This document shows positions 16,341 through 24,453 of a stretch of 64,000 nucleotides of DNA, in pieces. The stretch covers positions 1 to 64,000 of the forward strand of contig DWXE01000028.1 of the NCBI GenBank assembly GCA_019119355.1, given 5' to 3'. The position numbers and the translations under genes are program-made. This stretch comes from Candidatus Eisenbergiella merdigallinarum. Its GTDB lineage: Bacteria > Bacillota > Clostridia > Lachnospirales > Lachnospiraceae. The notes under the pieces were generated by a model that was given only the letters and a program-made list of their open reading frames with translations, was not told the DNA's origin and did not search any database. The first letter of the stretch is position 1. Each line of letters starts with the position of its first letter.

Positions 16341-18158
16341 ATGCGCCCGACCCGTTTTCATACTCCGTTTCGCCCGTTTTTCAAACCTCTGCTCCGGCTG
16401 GTCATCCCGGCCTTTTTCGGGGCCTTTTCCCTGTGCAATATCGGGGGATTTTCCCCCGCAGGCATCCTTTCCGCCGTCCTGTTTCTCCTGATCCTCTGTT
16501 TTTTCTCCCTCTGTCGGAAAAAGGAGGAAGCCCGGGCGGGCTCTCTGCCGCGGCGCTTCGGGACGGTGTGCAGCCTGCTGGCGGCGCTCTACACCCTGTT
16601 CTATCTGGCGGCGGAGCACAAAAACCTGACAGGTGGCTTCGACAGCCGCCTGTTTCGCCTGGGCTTTGTGGCGGCCACCGCGGCGGGCCTGTTTTTCCTG
16701 TTCTCCGCCTGCTGCCGCCTGCTGATGCTTCTGCTTTCCGCCAAAGGGCACCCCGCGGCCCCTTCGGAATCTTCCCCCTTCGGCCCCCGAAAAGCGGCGC
16801 TGTGCTTTTTCCTGCTGCTTTTGTGCTGGCTCCCCTGGTTTCTGTACGACTATCCCGGGGTCATGACCCCTGACAGCTTAAGCCAGTTTTCACAGGCCGC
16901 AGGGCTGTCTCCCTACAGCGATCACCATCCGCTCCTGCACACCCTCCTGATCCAGGCCCTCTACCGGTTCGGCTTTTCCCTGACCCAAAACGTCTATTTC
17001 GGGATCGCCTGCTATACGGCGTTCCAGATGTGCGTCCTGGCGGGCGTGGAGACCTTCTGCCTGTCCGCGCTGGCCCGCCTTGGCGCGCCCCGGATCCTTC
17101 TGGGCTGCTGGCTCGCTTTCTGGGGGCTGCTTCCCTATAACGGGATTTTCGCCGTCACCATCTGGAAGGATGTGCTCTTTTCCGCCTTCCTCCTGCTGTA
17201 CGCCCTCTGCCTGCTCCTCCTTTTGCTGCCGGAAACGCCGGAAGGGGGGAGAGCCGGACGCCGGATCCCGCGCCCGGCTCTCCTCGCCCTCCTCTTCGCC
17301 TCGGGATGGCTCTCCTGTATGATGCGCTCCAACGGCCCCTACGTGTTCCTCTTTCTCGCGCCCTTTCTCCTCCTGGCCTTTTGGCGCAAAAACAGGGCCG
17401 CAGCTTATCTCCATCTGGCTGCCCTGGTCCTGGCGCTGATCGTGAAGGGCCCGGTATACGACAGCCTGGGCGTGGAAAAGCCCGCTTTCACCGAGTCCCT
17501 TTCCATCCCCCTGCAGCAGGTGGCCCGGGTGGTGTCCGAAGGCCGTCCCCTCACGCAGGAGCAGGAGGAACTCATCGGGCAGGTGGTGGACGTCTCCCTC
17601 ATCCCGGAATACTATGAGCCTTCCATCTCCGATCCCGTCAAGGCCCTCGTCCTCTATAACAACGCCGATTATCTGGAAAGCCACCGGGGAGAATTTTTCC
17701 GCCTCTGGCTGGAGCTGGGGCTGGCTTTTCCCCGGGACTACGCCGAAGCTTTCATCGACCAGACGAAGGGATACTGGTTCCCCGCTCCCGCTGGCCTGAC
17801 CGTCAACGAAGGGATCTCTCCCAATGAACTGGGACTGGCCTGGCCGCACCTGCTGCGCGGGCAGATCCCGGTCAAGATCAGCGAACTCCTTTTGAAAATG
17901 CCGGACTTCCTGCCGCTTTACGGCCTGCTGTGGAGCATCGGAGCCTATACCTGGGCGGCCCTGTTCTTCTTCGCGTATCAGTTTCTGTACGGCCAGCGCC
18001 GCTACCTGCTCCTGTATCTGCCCGCTTTCGGCACGATTTTGACCCTCCTTCTGGCCACGCCGGTTTCCTCGGACCTGCGCTACGCCTACCCGCTGATCCT
18101 GGCCTCCCCGCTTCTGTTCACCGTCCCGCTGTGCCTTCGCCGGCCTCCGGATCGATGA
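16341..18158 (+). CDS. DUF6020-type polytopic membrane protein
   Basis: A 605-residue membrane protein with about twelve hydrophobic segments. The loop after the fifth or so segment, YPGVMTPDSLSQFSQAAG then YSDHHPLLHTLLIQALY, resembles the conserved PG..T.DS..Q plus DHHP pattern of the DUF6020 group, which has GT-C-like topology. A later hydrophilic loop (about 385-490) is probably extracytoplasmic. The start is set by AGGAAGGAGGAG six bases before ATG and by the promoter upstream. It is transcribed away from the polysaccharide operon and is probably linked to it in function; its substrate is unknown. Confidence 0.75.
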   Translation: MRPTRFHTPFRPFFKPLLRLVIPAFFGAFSLCNIGGFSPAGILSAVLFLLILCFFSLCRKKEEARAGSLPRRFGTVCSLLAALYTLFYLAAEHKNLTGGFDSRLFRLGFVAATAAGLFFLFSACCRLLMLLLSAKGHPAAPSESSPFGPRKAALCFFLLLLCWLPWFLYDYPGVMTPDSLSQFSQAAGLSPYSDHHPLLHTLLIQALYRFGFSLTQNVYFGIACYTAFQMCVLAGVETFCLSALARLGAPRILLGCWLAFWGLLPYNGIFAVTIWKDVLFSAFLLLYALCLLLLLLPETPEGGRAGRRIPRPALLALLFASGWLSCMMRSNGPYVFLFLAPFLLLAFWRKNRAAAYLHLAALVLALIVKGPVYDSLGVEKPAFTESLSIPLQQVARVVSEGRPLTQEQEELIGQVVDVSLIPEYYEPSISDPVKALVLYNNADYLESHRGEFFRLWLELGLAFPRDYAEAFIDQTKGYWFPAPAGLTVNEGISPNELGLAWPHLLRGQIPVKISELLLKMPDFLPLYGLLWSIGAYTWAALFFFAYQFLYGQRRYLLLYLPAFGTILTLLLATPVSSDLRYAYPLILASPLLFTVPLCLRRPPDR

Positions 18159-18251
18159 ATCGCGGCGCCGGCAAGTCAAAAACCCCGCAGCAGGCTATTC
18201 ACAAATATAATATTTTCTGATTTTACAATTTAAAGCAAAGGAGATGATAAT

Positions 18252-18512
18252 ATGTTGGCTGAACTGCGACAGAAATCACAAATTACCATACCCAAAGAGA
18301 TTATCGTCAAACTTGGTCTCTCGGAAGGTGACAAACTGGACATTTTTGAGAAAGACGGCACTATTTGCATCGTGCCGGTAGTCGTTTATCCCCAAAAATA
18401 CCTGTCCAAACTCCGGGAAGAAATTGACGACGTCAAAGCAAAGATTGCATCCGGGGAACAGCCTGTCTTCGACAGCGTAGATGCTTTGTTTGACAAATTG
18501 GAGACGGATTGA
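18252..18512 (+). CDS. AbrB/MazE-type antitoxin
   Basis: An 86-residue protein with an N-terminal SpoVT/AbrB swapped-hairpin domain: LRQKSQITIPKEIIVKLGLSEGDKLDIFEKDGTICIVP. Such proteins bind DNA as dimers and neutralise a toxin through the C-terminal tail (here about residues 50-86). The ribosome site is AAAGGAGATGATAAT and a TATAAT lies about 40 bases upstream. Its stop overlaps the start of a RelE-like gene (TGATG), the usual toxin-antitoxin layout. The toxin is broken, so this may be an orphan antitoxin. Confidence 0.88.
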   Translation: MLAELRQKSQITIPKEIIVKLGLSEGDKLDIFEKDGTICIVPVVVYPQKYLSKLREEIDDVKAKIASGEQPVFDSVDALFDKLETD

Positions 18513-18688
18513 TGGCATATGAGTTTACCTTTACACCTCGTTTCCAAAAACATTTTAAGGATTTGACCGCTCAGGAAAAGAAACAGCTTAAAAACAAGCT
18601 GGAACTTCTGGCTTAAAATCCTTCCCACCCGTCATTGCGGACAAAGCGGATTCAAGGGACAACGGATCTATTTGAGTGCAGCGTCAAC
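18512..18688 (+). pseudogene. Broken RelE/ParE-type toxin
   Basis: The frame starts MAYEFTFTPRFQKHF and reads 34 codons to a TAA at 18614-18616. Beyond it the same frame continues as NPSHPSLRTKRIQGTTDLFE then CSVN, the second half of a RelE-type toxin (HPSLRTKRIQG...E.S). A single C-to-T change (CAA to TAA) explains the stop. The gene then ends abruptly at 18688, where sirtuin-like sequence on the other strand begins. Both the point mutation and the loss of the C-terminal catalytic residues indicate an inactive toxin. Confidence 0.85.
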
Positions 18689-18802
18689 GAACAAACGCCT
18701 CCCCCAGATTCACGCAGGCATACACCGCTTTCGGATTCTGATACGTCATCTGCCAGAACGGATCCTTAATGATCCCCAGGGTGTTTTGTTTATTGCGCAC
18801 CA
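18689..18802 (-). pseudogene. Sirtuin 3'-end remnant, copy A
   Basis: On the minus strand this encodes NKQNTLGIIKDPFWQMTYQN followed by PKAVYACVNLGEAFV, which matches the C-terminal part of the intact sirtuin at 22228-23073. It is cut at the junction with the broken toxin at 18689. Bases 18696-18802 match copy B at 20558-20664 at roughly nine bases in ten, including an identical TTTTGTTTATTGCGCACCA end that the intact gene lacks. Confidence 0.8.
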
Positions 18803-18807
18803 AAAAA

Positions 18808-18837
18808 CTTGTATAACCTTGTATAACATGGTATAAC
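18808..18837. repeat. Three tandem 10-base units
   Basis: CTTGTATAAC is repeated exactly at 18808-18817 and 18818-18827 and with two changes (ATGGTATAAC) at 18828-18837. One-turn spacing suggests a multi-site operator or slippage product. It lies a few bases beyond the 3' end of the AlbA_2 gene. Confidence 0.7.
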
Positions 18838-18844
18838 CTTTTTA

Positions 18845-20188
18845 TTATTTTACAATAGTATATTTTGTACTCCTTGCGTTTCCGTTCTGCTTTAACAGGT
18901 TGCTTTTTACCAGCTTCTTCAGGACTCTGGCTGCAGTGGAAACACTCACTTCAAGCAATCCGACCACATCATTTCTTGTAACAGCACCATGCGTCCGGGC
19001 ATATTCCAGCACCTTTTCTTCTCTGTCACTAAGCGGTATTTCTAAAGAATCATTTGCAGGAAGCTTCGTCGAAGACGCAGAATTATTTCTTATTTCGTAT
19101 TTTGCGTTAATATTCGGCAGTATAATTTTAAAGGCATTTTTTGTGGTTTCAATCACAGGCTTTTCTTCCATACCTTTATATGCTTTCATAATCTTTCCCA
19201 TTCCAGTCCCATAAGCCTCAATCAAACGCAACCGATAGAACACATTTGCGAGATCCTGATTCCGACATACGGAAATACCAACCATAATATCTTCCAGGTC
19301 GATTCCCGGCATCAATCCTCCAATAGACACAAATTCAATTCTGTCAGTATAAATACTGATAAGCGCACTGGCACTAAAAGAATAATCCCGGTGAACCAGT
19401 AAATTCAACAGTGCCTCCCTGACGGCAACTTCAGGGTAGTCCCTGGTGTCAATCCGCAATAGTTTTTCAATAGTCGCGCGGGTCTGATTACGGAAGTCAA
19501 TGAAATCATACACTTCGTTCATCTGCTGCAGCAGCGACCCGGTAAATTCCCGGCGATCCTTAAACACCATCTGGTCTGTACCCTGAAAAATAGCGACCTT
19601 AATCGTATGGACGCATTGGTCGGATAGGAGCAGCCCCAGATTACTGTAAAGGTTATCCTGATCGACCAGCTTCATTGTACGCATTTGCTGCGGACCAAAT
19701 TCTATATTCCGAAGCTCAAATTCTTTTTTTGCAGCTTCAAATGTAAGTTCCTGATTCAGACAGCGCATCGCTTCAAAGCGGTCTCCATCCGTTTCCTTAA
19801 TCATACGGCGGATTGCCGTATCAGTAGCTGGAACCGAGGAATAGCCCTGCCTGACATATATCCCCTCCGGACGCATCCCCTTTTTGGCAAGATAATAAGG
19901 GCGGTCTGTTCCCCGCTGAATATCCACAGCGACAATTTCTTTTCCATCTTCTTCAATCGTGTTATAATGCAGGAACATCGTTACATCCGGCTTAATTGCA
20001 TCCCTTACAATATTGCTGATTTGCAGAGATACGCTGTCAGGATCATCCACCCCGACTACCGTACCGTCATCCTGTACGCCAACATATAATTTCCCACCGT
20101 CACAGTTAGCAAAAGCAATGATTTCCTTCTTGATGTCGTCCACAACAATTTCTTTCAGCTCTATGGTCTCACTTTCACGAAAAAGCAT
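18845..20188 (-). CDS. AlbA_2/Schlafen-like ATP-binding transcriptional regulator
   Basis: A 447-residue protein with an N-terminal AlbA_2 (divergent AAA-4) domain: ESETIELKEI, IIAFANCDGGKLYVGVQDDG and YLAKKGMRPEGIYVRQGYSS. A GHKL-type ATPase-like domain follows: VREALLNLLVHRDYS (N-box), IYTDRIEFVSIGGLMPG (G1-like) and RLIEAYGTGMGKI. The protein ends in a winged helix (REEKVLEYARTHGAVTRNDV to VSTAARVLKKLV). This architecture is common for accessory-region regulators. The start follows AAAGGAGATGGCAGT and a strong promoter lies 34 bases upstream. It is flanked by two sirtuin remnants. Ligand and targets are unknown. Confidence 0.88.
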   Translation of the reverse strand: MLFRESETIELKEIVVDDIKKEIIAFANCDGGKLYVGVQDDGTVVGVDDPDSVSLQISNIVRDAIKPDVTMFLHYNTIEEDGKEIVAVDIQRGTDRPYYLAKKGMRPEGIYVRQGYSSVPATDTAIRRMIKETDGDRFEAMRCLNQELTFEAAKKEFELRNIEFGPQQMRTMKLVDQDNLYSNLGLLLSDQCVHTIKVAIFQGTDQMVFKDRREFTGSLLQQMNEVYDFIDFRNQTRATIEKLLRIDTRDYPEVAVREALLNLLVHRDYSFSASALISIYTDRIEFVSIGGLMPGIDLEDIMVGISVCRNQDLANVFYRLRLIEAYGTGMGKIMKAYKGMEEKPVIETTKNAFKIILPNINAKYEIRNNSASSTKLPANDSLEIPLSDREEKVLEYARTHGAVTRNDVVGLLEVSVSTAARVLKKLVKSNLLKQNGNARSTKYTIVK

Positions 20189-20221
20189 ACTGCCATCTCC
20201 TTTATTCTCATTGATGGTTCT

Positions 20222-20250
20222 ATTATAGCGAATCGGTTCAATCGCGTCAA
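20222..20250 (-). promoter_or_regulatory. Promoter of the AlbA_2 gene
   Basis: On the minus strand TTGACG (20245-20250), 17 bases, TATAAT (20222-20227). The near-consensus pair sits 34 bases before the start codon. The spacer carries GATTGAACCGATTC, a small imperfect palindrome. Confidence 0.8.
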
Positions 20251-20496
20251 CATTTCTGAGCCGATTATGACATGATTATGAACCAATGCTTTCACAAAAC
20301 GCATAAATGCAAGCATATTTCAGCACCCTATCCTCCCAGAAATACGCTTTTTCTCTGGTAAAGTAGTCAAATTCAATCCTTTCTATTCACTATTCTAACC
20401 ACCAATGACACGATTAATTGTTGCTGATTTGTTCCATATATGATGTGATATTCGAGATTGATCATTTATTGTCGGTTTTTCATTTTAATTTTTTTA
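20251..20496. other. AT-rich non-coding stretch
   Basis: About 245 bases between the AlbA_2 promoter and sirtuin remnant B. I see no open frame with a ribosome site, no terminator and no clear repeat. The sequence is AT-rich and probably debris of the rearrangements that produced the flanking remnants. Confidence 0.5.
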
Positions 20497-20664
20497 ATCC
20501 CGCTCCAATATCCCCATCAATACAAATCGCCCGTTCTGCAATCTCTTTCGGCACCACCGCCTCCCCCAGATTCACGCAGGCATACACCGCCTTCGGATTC
20601 TGGTAGGTCATCCGCCAAAAGGGATATTTAATAATCCCCGGGGTATTTTGTTTATTGCGCACCA
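20483..20664 (-). pseudogene. Sirtuin 3'-end remnant, copy B
   Basis: On the minus strand this reads NKQNTPGIIKYPFWRMTYQN, PKAVYACVNLGEAVVPKEIA and ERAICIDGDIGAGLKKLK to a stop. It is a complete C-terminal tail homologous to the intact sirtuin gene but with no N-terminal or NAD-binding part. An apparent ATG at its 5' end lacks a ribosome site. Bases 20558-20664 form a direct repeat with copy A across the AlbA_2 gene. Confidence 0.85.
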
Positions 20665-20720
20665 TTTTTCCGGTGCTCTACATTTATAATTAGGACTGCA
20701 ATATCAGGTCATTCCATCCA

Positions 20721-21566
20721 TCAACCTTCCTCTGCAAGAGAATACAGTATGCGAACCGCTTTCATCACGATATTCCATTCCAGATCAGCCGCATAAGAAA
20801 ACTTTTTCCGATACGCTGTCCAAAGCTGCTGCATTACCGGACTGCCCTCCACCTCGGCAAAGACCTCCTTTGCCTCAGCCAGATGGCCTTCCGTTTCCCG
20901 TTTTCGGGCGGTTGCCAACAGCGCATCATGGAGGATCTGTGCATTCAGTGTATTCCCATGAAGCTGTTCCAGAATATAAATGTCGTAGAAATCCCTCATG
21001 CGGGTGTTGGCCGTTGCTCTGGTAATAATCGTCTCCAGCTTCTCAGCCAGCACAGTTTCCAGATTATACGCCCAAATGTCGATGGAACGGTCCTCCAGCA
21101 TCAGCTTGAAGCTGTACCGGACTTCCCTTGGTGTAATAGCATCCCCGGTAGAAATGTCAATCTTCAGGGGCGTTACCACTCCATCGAAAACCGTAGTCAT
21201 GCTTACACGAATCCCCGGATATTCCGCTTCATCCATAATTTCTGAAACCTTATTGACCCGAAAGGTCACGCCGTCATCAATTGGGACCGACACAATCCCC
21301 GCAATCAAATCCGCCACATCATTTACATTCACATTGATTCCTTTGACCGTTGCATCCAGATCCATGGTGGAACGGGCATCCAGACCGACCATCGCCGCTA
21401 CCAGCATCCCGCCCTTCAGAATAAACTTGTCCCGGTACTCTGAGAGGGAAATTCGCTCCAGAAAGCGCTCCATCATGTAGTTCCGCATCAAAATCTGTGC
21501 ATCCGCAGACTTTTTCTTTGAGAGGTTGCGAATCAGGTCTTTTAACTGCTTCGCTGTCTTTATCAT
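20721..21566 (-). CDS. AbiEii/AbiGii-type nucleotidyltransferase toxin
   Basis: A 281-residue type IV toxin of the DNA polymerase beta-like nucleotidyltransferase group. It has FILKGGMLVAAM (the GG/S motif), ARSTMDLDATV (the DxD-like metal pair), PLKIDISTGD (third acidic residue) and LAEKLETIITRATANTRMRDFYDIY, which is the usual C-terminal motif. The start ATG overlaps the antitoxin stop and follows GGAGGTACTACT. Such pairs act in phage abortive infection and plasmid stability; the target here is unknown. Confidence 0.92.
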   Translation of the reverse strand: MIKTAKQLKDLIRNLSKKKSADAQILMRNYMMERFLERISLSEYRDKFILKGGMLVAAMVGLDARSTMDLDATVKGINVNVNDVADLIAGIVSVPIDDGVTFRVNKVSEIMDEAEYPGIRVSMTTVFDGVVTPLKIDISTGDAITPREVRYSFKLMLEDRSIDIWAYNLETVLAEKLETIITRATANTRMRDFYDIYILEQLHGNTLNAQILHDALLATARKRETEGHLAEAKEVFAEVEGSPVMQQLWTAYRKKFSYAADLEWNIVMKAVRILYSLAEEG

Positions 21567-22156
21567 AGTAGTACCTCCAAATACTGCCGCAAAAGTTTCT
21601 CTACCCGAAACAGCCCTGCGTAGTGTATCAACGTTCGCAGATTCTTATCCTTTCTTCTGACATACATTTTGAGTGCCCCCTGGAACGTCTGCATCTCCAT
21701 ACTGTTTCGACTCCGCAGCAGGTCGCAGATTGTTCGCTCCATATCGTAAACCGGCACAGTATGCCCAAATGGAGTCTGCGCCGTTGTCAATCCCACATCA
21801 TGCAGCTCTGCCTTGATGGTAAAGACTTGAACCCCTTCCGCTTTCATTCTGGTGGGGTTGTAGCCGGTCTTTACCGTAATCGTGTACTCAGTTGGCTCAC
21901 GGTCTGTCAAATCGTGACAAAACAGGGCTGTCTCATGAGAAAATACCGCCTGTTTAAACCGCAGATGAATCAGGTACATCGCATCTACCCAAGAATCTCT
22001 GGAAAGATAAATGCCGTGCGCCACCCGTTCCAGTTCCCGATCCCGCACATAATGATAAAAAACCGGTTTGGAAATCCCGGCAGATACCACCTGAGCGGTT
22101 TGCAGCATCCCATCCTGGTCCGCCAGCATCCTGTCCAGCTGTTCATATTGTCTCAT
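21563..22156 (-). CDS. AbiEi-type antitoxin
   Basis: A 197-residue protein with an N-terminal winged helix (MLADQDGMLQTAQVVSAGIS then VFYHYVRD) and LERVAHGIYLSRDSWVD, the typical AbiEi pattern, then the ALFCHDLTDREPTEYTITV core and a C-terminal domain. AbiEi family antitoxins repress their own promoter and block the AbiEii toxin. The start was chosen at the ATG after GGAAGTGAAACC; earlier ATGs lie in or upstream of the promoter. Translation is coupled to the toxin gene. Confidence 0.9.
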   Translation of the reverse strand: MRQYEQLDRMLADQDGMLQTAQVVSAGISKPVFYHYVRDRELERVAHGIYLSRDSWVDAMYLIHLRFKQAVFSHETALFCHDLTDREPTEYTITVKTGYNPTRMKAEGVQVFTIKAELHDVGLTTAQTPFGHTVPVYDMERTICDLLRSRNSMEMQTFQGALKMYVRRKDKNLRTLIHYAGLFRVEKLLRQYLEVLL

Positions 22157-22180
22157 GGTTTCACTTCCTTTCATGCTAAA

Positions 22181-22209
22181 ATTATATACAATATTAGTAT
22201 AAAAGTAAA
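22181..22209 (-). promoter_or_regulatory. AbiE promoter with overlapping palindrome
   Basis: On the minus strand TTTACT (22204-22209), 17 bases, TATAAT (22181-22186). The spacer and -10 overlap a palindrome with arms TATAC/GTATA at 22185-22201, a likely operator for AbiEi autoregulation. The pair therefore has its own promoter even though it lies at the end of the sirtuin operon. Confidence 0.65.
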
Positions 22210-22227
22210 GTGCGCTCGACCGAAAAT

Positions 22228-23073
22228 TTATAAACATTCCAGCGTCTCCTCAATATCCCCATCAACGCAGATTGAGCGCTCTTCTATCTCTTTTGGAACA
22301 AACGCCTGCCCCAGATTCACGCACACATACACTGCCTTCGGATTCTCATAGGTCATCTGCCAGAAAGGATATTTAATAATCCCCGGGGTATTCCCGCCTA
22401 CCCCCAATTCCAGATAAAGAACGCGCAATCCTTCATGGCTGCGAATGAAATCCTCATACCTGCCAGCAGCGTCATGCCAGCCTTCATCTTCCACAAAGGT
22501 ATTATCTGCCCGCAGATTCATAGACATGGGCGCGCCGCAGACGGGACAGCGCGGGACCAATTCGCCCGGTATCTTCATGTCTTTTTGCTCTGCAAACATT
22601 TTTCGGATAACCGTTTCATTATCGTATGTCTTATTGTGGCAGGGCTTAGAACATTGCCACAAGCCATAGTCGCCCTGCGTATAAAACAGTCTGTCCTTAT
22701 CAAATCCGGCTTTCTGAAAACAGTGGTCTACATTGGTCGTCAATACAAAATAACCCTTGTTCCGTACCAGTTCCAAAAGGTTCTGATAAACGGGATTTGG
22801 AGCGTCCATATAGCGGTTGATATAGATATATCTGCTCCAATACGCCCAGTGTTCCTCTAAAGTTTCAAAGGGATAAAAACCGCCGGAATACATATCGCGG
22901 AAACCATATTTTTGAATAAAATCATCAAAGTATTTTTCAAAACGCTCTCCCGTATAAGTGAATCCGGCAGAAGTGGAAAGCCCGGAACCGGCGCCGATCA
23001 CAACCGCGTCCGCTGCATGGAGTTCCTGCCTGAGCCGTTCCATATTATCGCAGTAGACGTTTGTAGATTTCAT
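22228..23073 (-). CDS. Class M sirtuin, probable protein ADP-ribosyltransferase (SirTM)
   Basis: A 281-residue sirtuin. The NAD site reads VVIGAGSGLSTSAGFTYTGERF and VLTTNVDHCFQKAGF. The residue that is the catalytic histidine in deacetylases is a glutamine here (TQGDYGLWQC), as in class M enzymes that transfer ADP-ribose to protein. A zinc site is visible as CSKPCH and PRCPVCGAP. The start was taken at the ATG after AAGGACAGCGACT, inside the end of the macrodomain gene. Pairing with a zinc macrodomain strongly supports the class. No GcvH-L or LplA2 gene, the usual partner and substrate, is nearby. Confidence 0.9.
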   Translation of the reverse strand: MKSTNVYCDNMERLRQELHAADAVVIGAGSGLSTSAGFTYTGERFEKYFDDFIQKYGFRDMYSGGFYPFETLEEHWAYWSRYIYINRYMDAPNPVYQNLLELVRNKGYFVLTTNVDHCFQKAGFDKDRLFYTQGDYGLWQCSKPCHNKTYDNETVIRKMFAEQKDMKIPGELVPRCPVCGAPMSMNLRADNTFVEDEGWHDAAGRYEDFIRSHEGLRVLYLELGVGGNTPGIIKYPFWQMTYENPKAVYVCVNLGQAFVPKEIEERSICVDGDIEETLECL

Positions 23074-23827
23074 AGTCGCTGTCCTTAAAAACATTGAAAA
23101 TCACCCCGATTTTATCTGGATTTTTCTGCTGCCATTCCCTGACCGTCTGAATTGCAATCTTTGCGGCCAGTTCATTGGGAAAATGAAATTCGCCGGTGGA
23201 AATGCAGCAGAAAGCGACGTTTTTCAAGCCATAAGACGACGCCAGTTCCAGACAGGAACGGTAGCAGCCTGCCAGCAGCTCCCGGTCTGTTCGGGTAACG
23301 GCTCCATGAATGATTGGGCCGACAGTATGCAGTACATACCGGCAGGGAAGATTATAGGCGTTTGTAATTTTCGCCCTGCCGGTGGGTTCTTCTTTCTGCC
23401 CGGCCATGATACGGGCGCACTCCAGGCGGAGCTGAACGCCTGCATAAGTGTGAATGGCATTGTCAATGCAGCCGTGGCAGGGAACAAAGCAGCCCAGCAT
23501 TTGGCTGTTTGCCGCGTTGACAATCGCGTCTGCGGCAAGGGTGGTAATATCTCCCTGCCAGAGATATAAGCCTGGCTGCACCGGCGTTAAATCCGTGACT
23601 TTCGTAACGCCTCTTTCGGACAGACGTGTTTGAAGGTAACGATCCTGCTCCCGCAAAAATTCCCCGCTGACCGGAGCAGGCGGGCGTACATTCATTAAAC
23701 TACGCAAAAGCAGCCCTTTATCCGACAGATTCGCAGGAACGCCGGTATTTTGATATTCTTTGCGCTCACTTAACAAATACCGAATCAGGTAGTCGATACG
23801 CTGCTCCTGTGTTCGTTTCAGTGTCAT
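23045..23827 (-). CDS. Zinc-dependent macrodomain, protein-ADP-ribose hydrolase
   Basis: A 260-residue protein with an N-terminal helical extension (about 1-75) and a macrodomain: LYLWQGDITTLAADAIVNAANSQMLG, then CFVPCHGCIDNAIHTYAGVQ carrying the Cys/His zinc ligands specific to sirtuin-linked macrodomains. RYVLHTVGPI and the late CCISTGEFHFPNELA complete the ADP-ribose pocket. It would remove the mark made by the adjacent sirtuin. The start ATG overlaps the previous stop (ATGA) and has AAAGGAGGG seven bases upstream. Genes on both sides overlap it, so the operon is tightly coupled. Confidence 0.93.
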   Translation of the reverse strand: MTLKRTQEQRIDYLIRYLLSERKEYQNTGVPANLSDKGLLLRSLMNVRPPAPVSGEFLREQDRYLQTRLSERGVTKVTDLTPVQPGLYLWQGDITTLAADAIVNAANSQMLGCFVPCHGCIDNAIHTYAGVQLRLECARIMAGQKEEPTGRAKITNAYNLPCRYVLHTVGPIIHGAVTRTDRELLAGCYRSCLELASSYGLKNVAFCCISTGEFHFPNELAAKIAIQTVREWQQKNPDKIGVIFNVFKDSDYEIYKRLLR

Positions 23828-24453
23828 AAACACGCCCTCCTTTCCACTGCCCCTGTCGGACAGACCTCAAAACAATTCCCGCAATGCAGACAATGCTCCT
23901 GCTCAATCAAAACCGGTTTTCGGGTTATATCAATGCATTTCTGCGGGCATTTGGAATAGCATAGTTTGCAGCCAATGCACTTATCCGTTACAAAATAACC
24001 GGTCCGTTTCTCCTGTGCGCCGCCGAAAGAGAAATTCTCCCGTTCAATCGGACGTTTTGAGAGGTCAAACCATTCGCCGGTTCCCTCATGGATTTTGAAA
24101 ACGGTAAGCGCGCTGCGGGAACGTACATCAGGATAAATTTTTTTCATGTATGGGTTTTTTTCAAACAGGGCTGGCAATTTTTCCGGGCCAACTTCCTGCA
24201 CCTTTCCCTGTACGGATACCGCTACGCAGGAAAGAGTATCTTCGCCTTTCATGGCAGTAAAAGCGATATTGTCATTGGCCTTTAGGCGGTCATAAAAGGT
24301 TTTTCCTCTTGCAGTCAGAAAGTAAAGGCCGCTTTCATCATAGTCCATAATGTCAATGGCACAGGTAACAGGCCGCCCCTCACTGTCTACGGTTGCAAAA
24401 ACAGTGGAATGAATTTCTTCCACGATATAGTTCAGATAATCTCTTGCCTGCAT
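23824..24453 (-). CDS. PPOX-type flavin protein fused to a 2[4Fe-4S] ferredoxin
   Basis: A 209-residue fusion. Residues 1-130 form an FMN-binding split-barrel of the pyridoxamine 5'-phosphate oxidase superfamily (STVFATVDSEGRPVTCAIDI, LYFLTARGKTFYDRLKAND). The C-terminus carries two ferredoxin motifs, CIGCKLCYSKCPQKC and CLHCGNCFEVCPTG. It probably moves electrons between a cluster and a flavin. The start follows AGGAGGTGCGCT. It sits between a riboflavin-type uptake gene and the macrodomain gene, so it is the redox part of the ADP-ribosylation operon. The substrate is unknown. Confidence 0.88.
   Translation of the reverse strand: MQARDYLNYIVEEIHSTVFATVDSEGRPVTCAIDIMDYDESGLYFLTARGKTFYDRLKANDNIAFTAMKGEDTLSCVAVSVQGKVQEVGPEKLPALFEKNPYMKKIYPDVRSRSALTVFKIHEGTGEWFDLSKRPIERENFSFGGAQEKRTGYFVTDKCIGCKLCYSKCPQKCIDITRKPVLIEQEHCLHCGNCFEVCPTGAVERRACL

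Noticed and set aside
16122-16751. 209-residue minus-strand open frame upstream of gmd
   Set aside because: It runs over both promoters and antisense to the DUF6020 gene, and has Gln/Lys-rich composition typical of a shadow frame.
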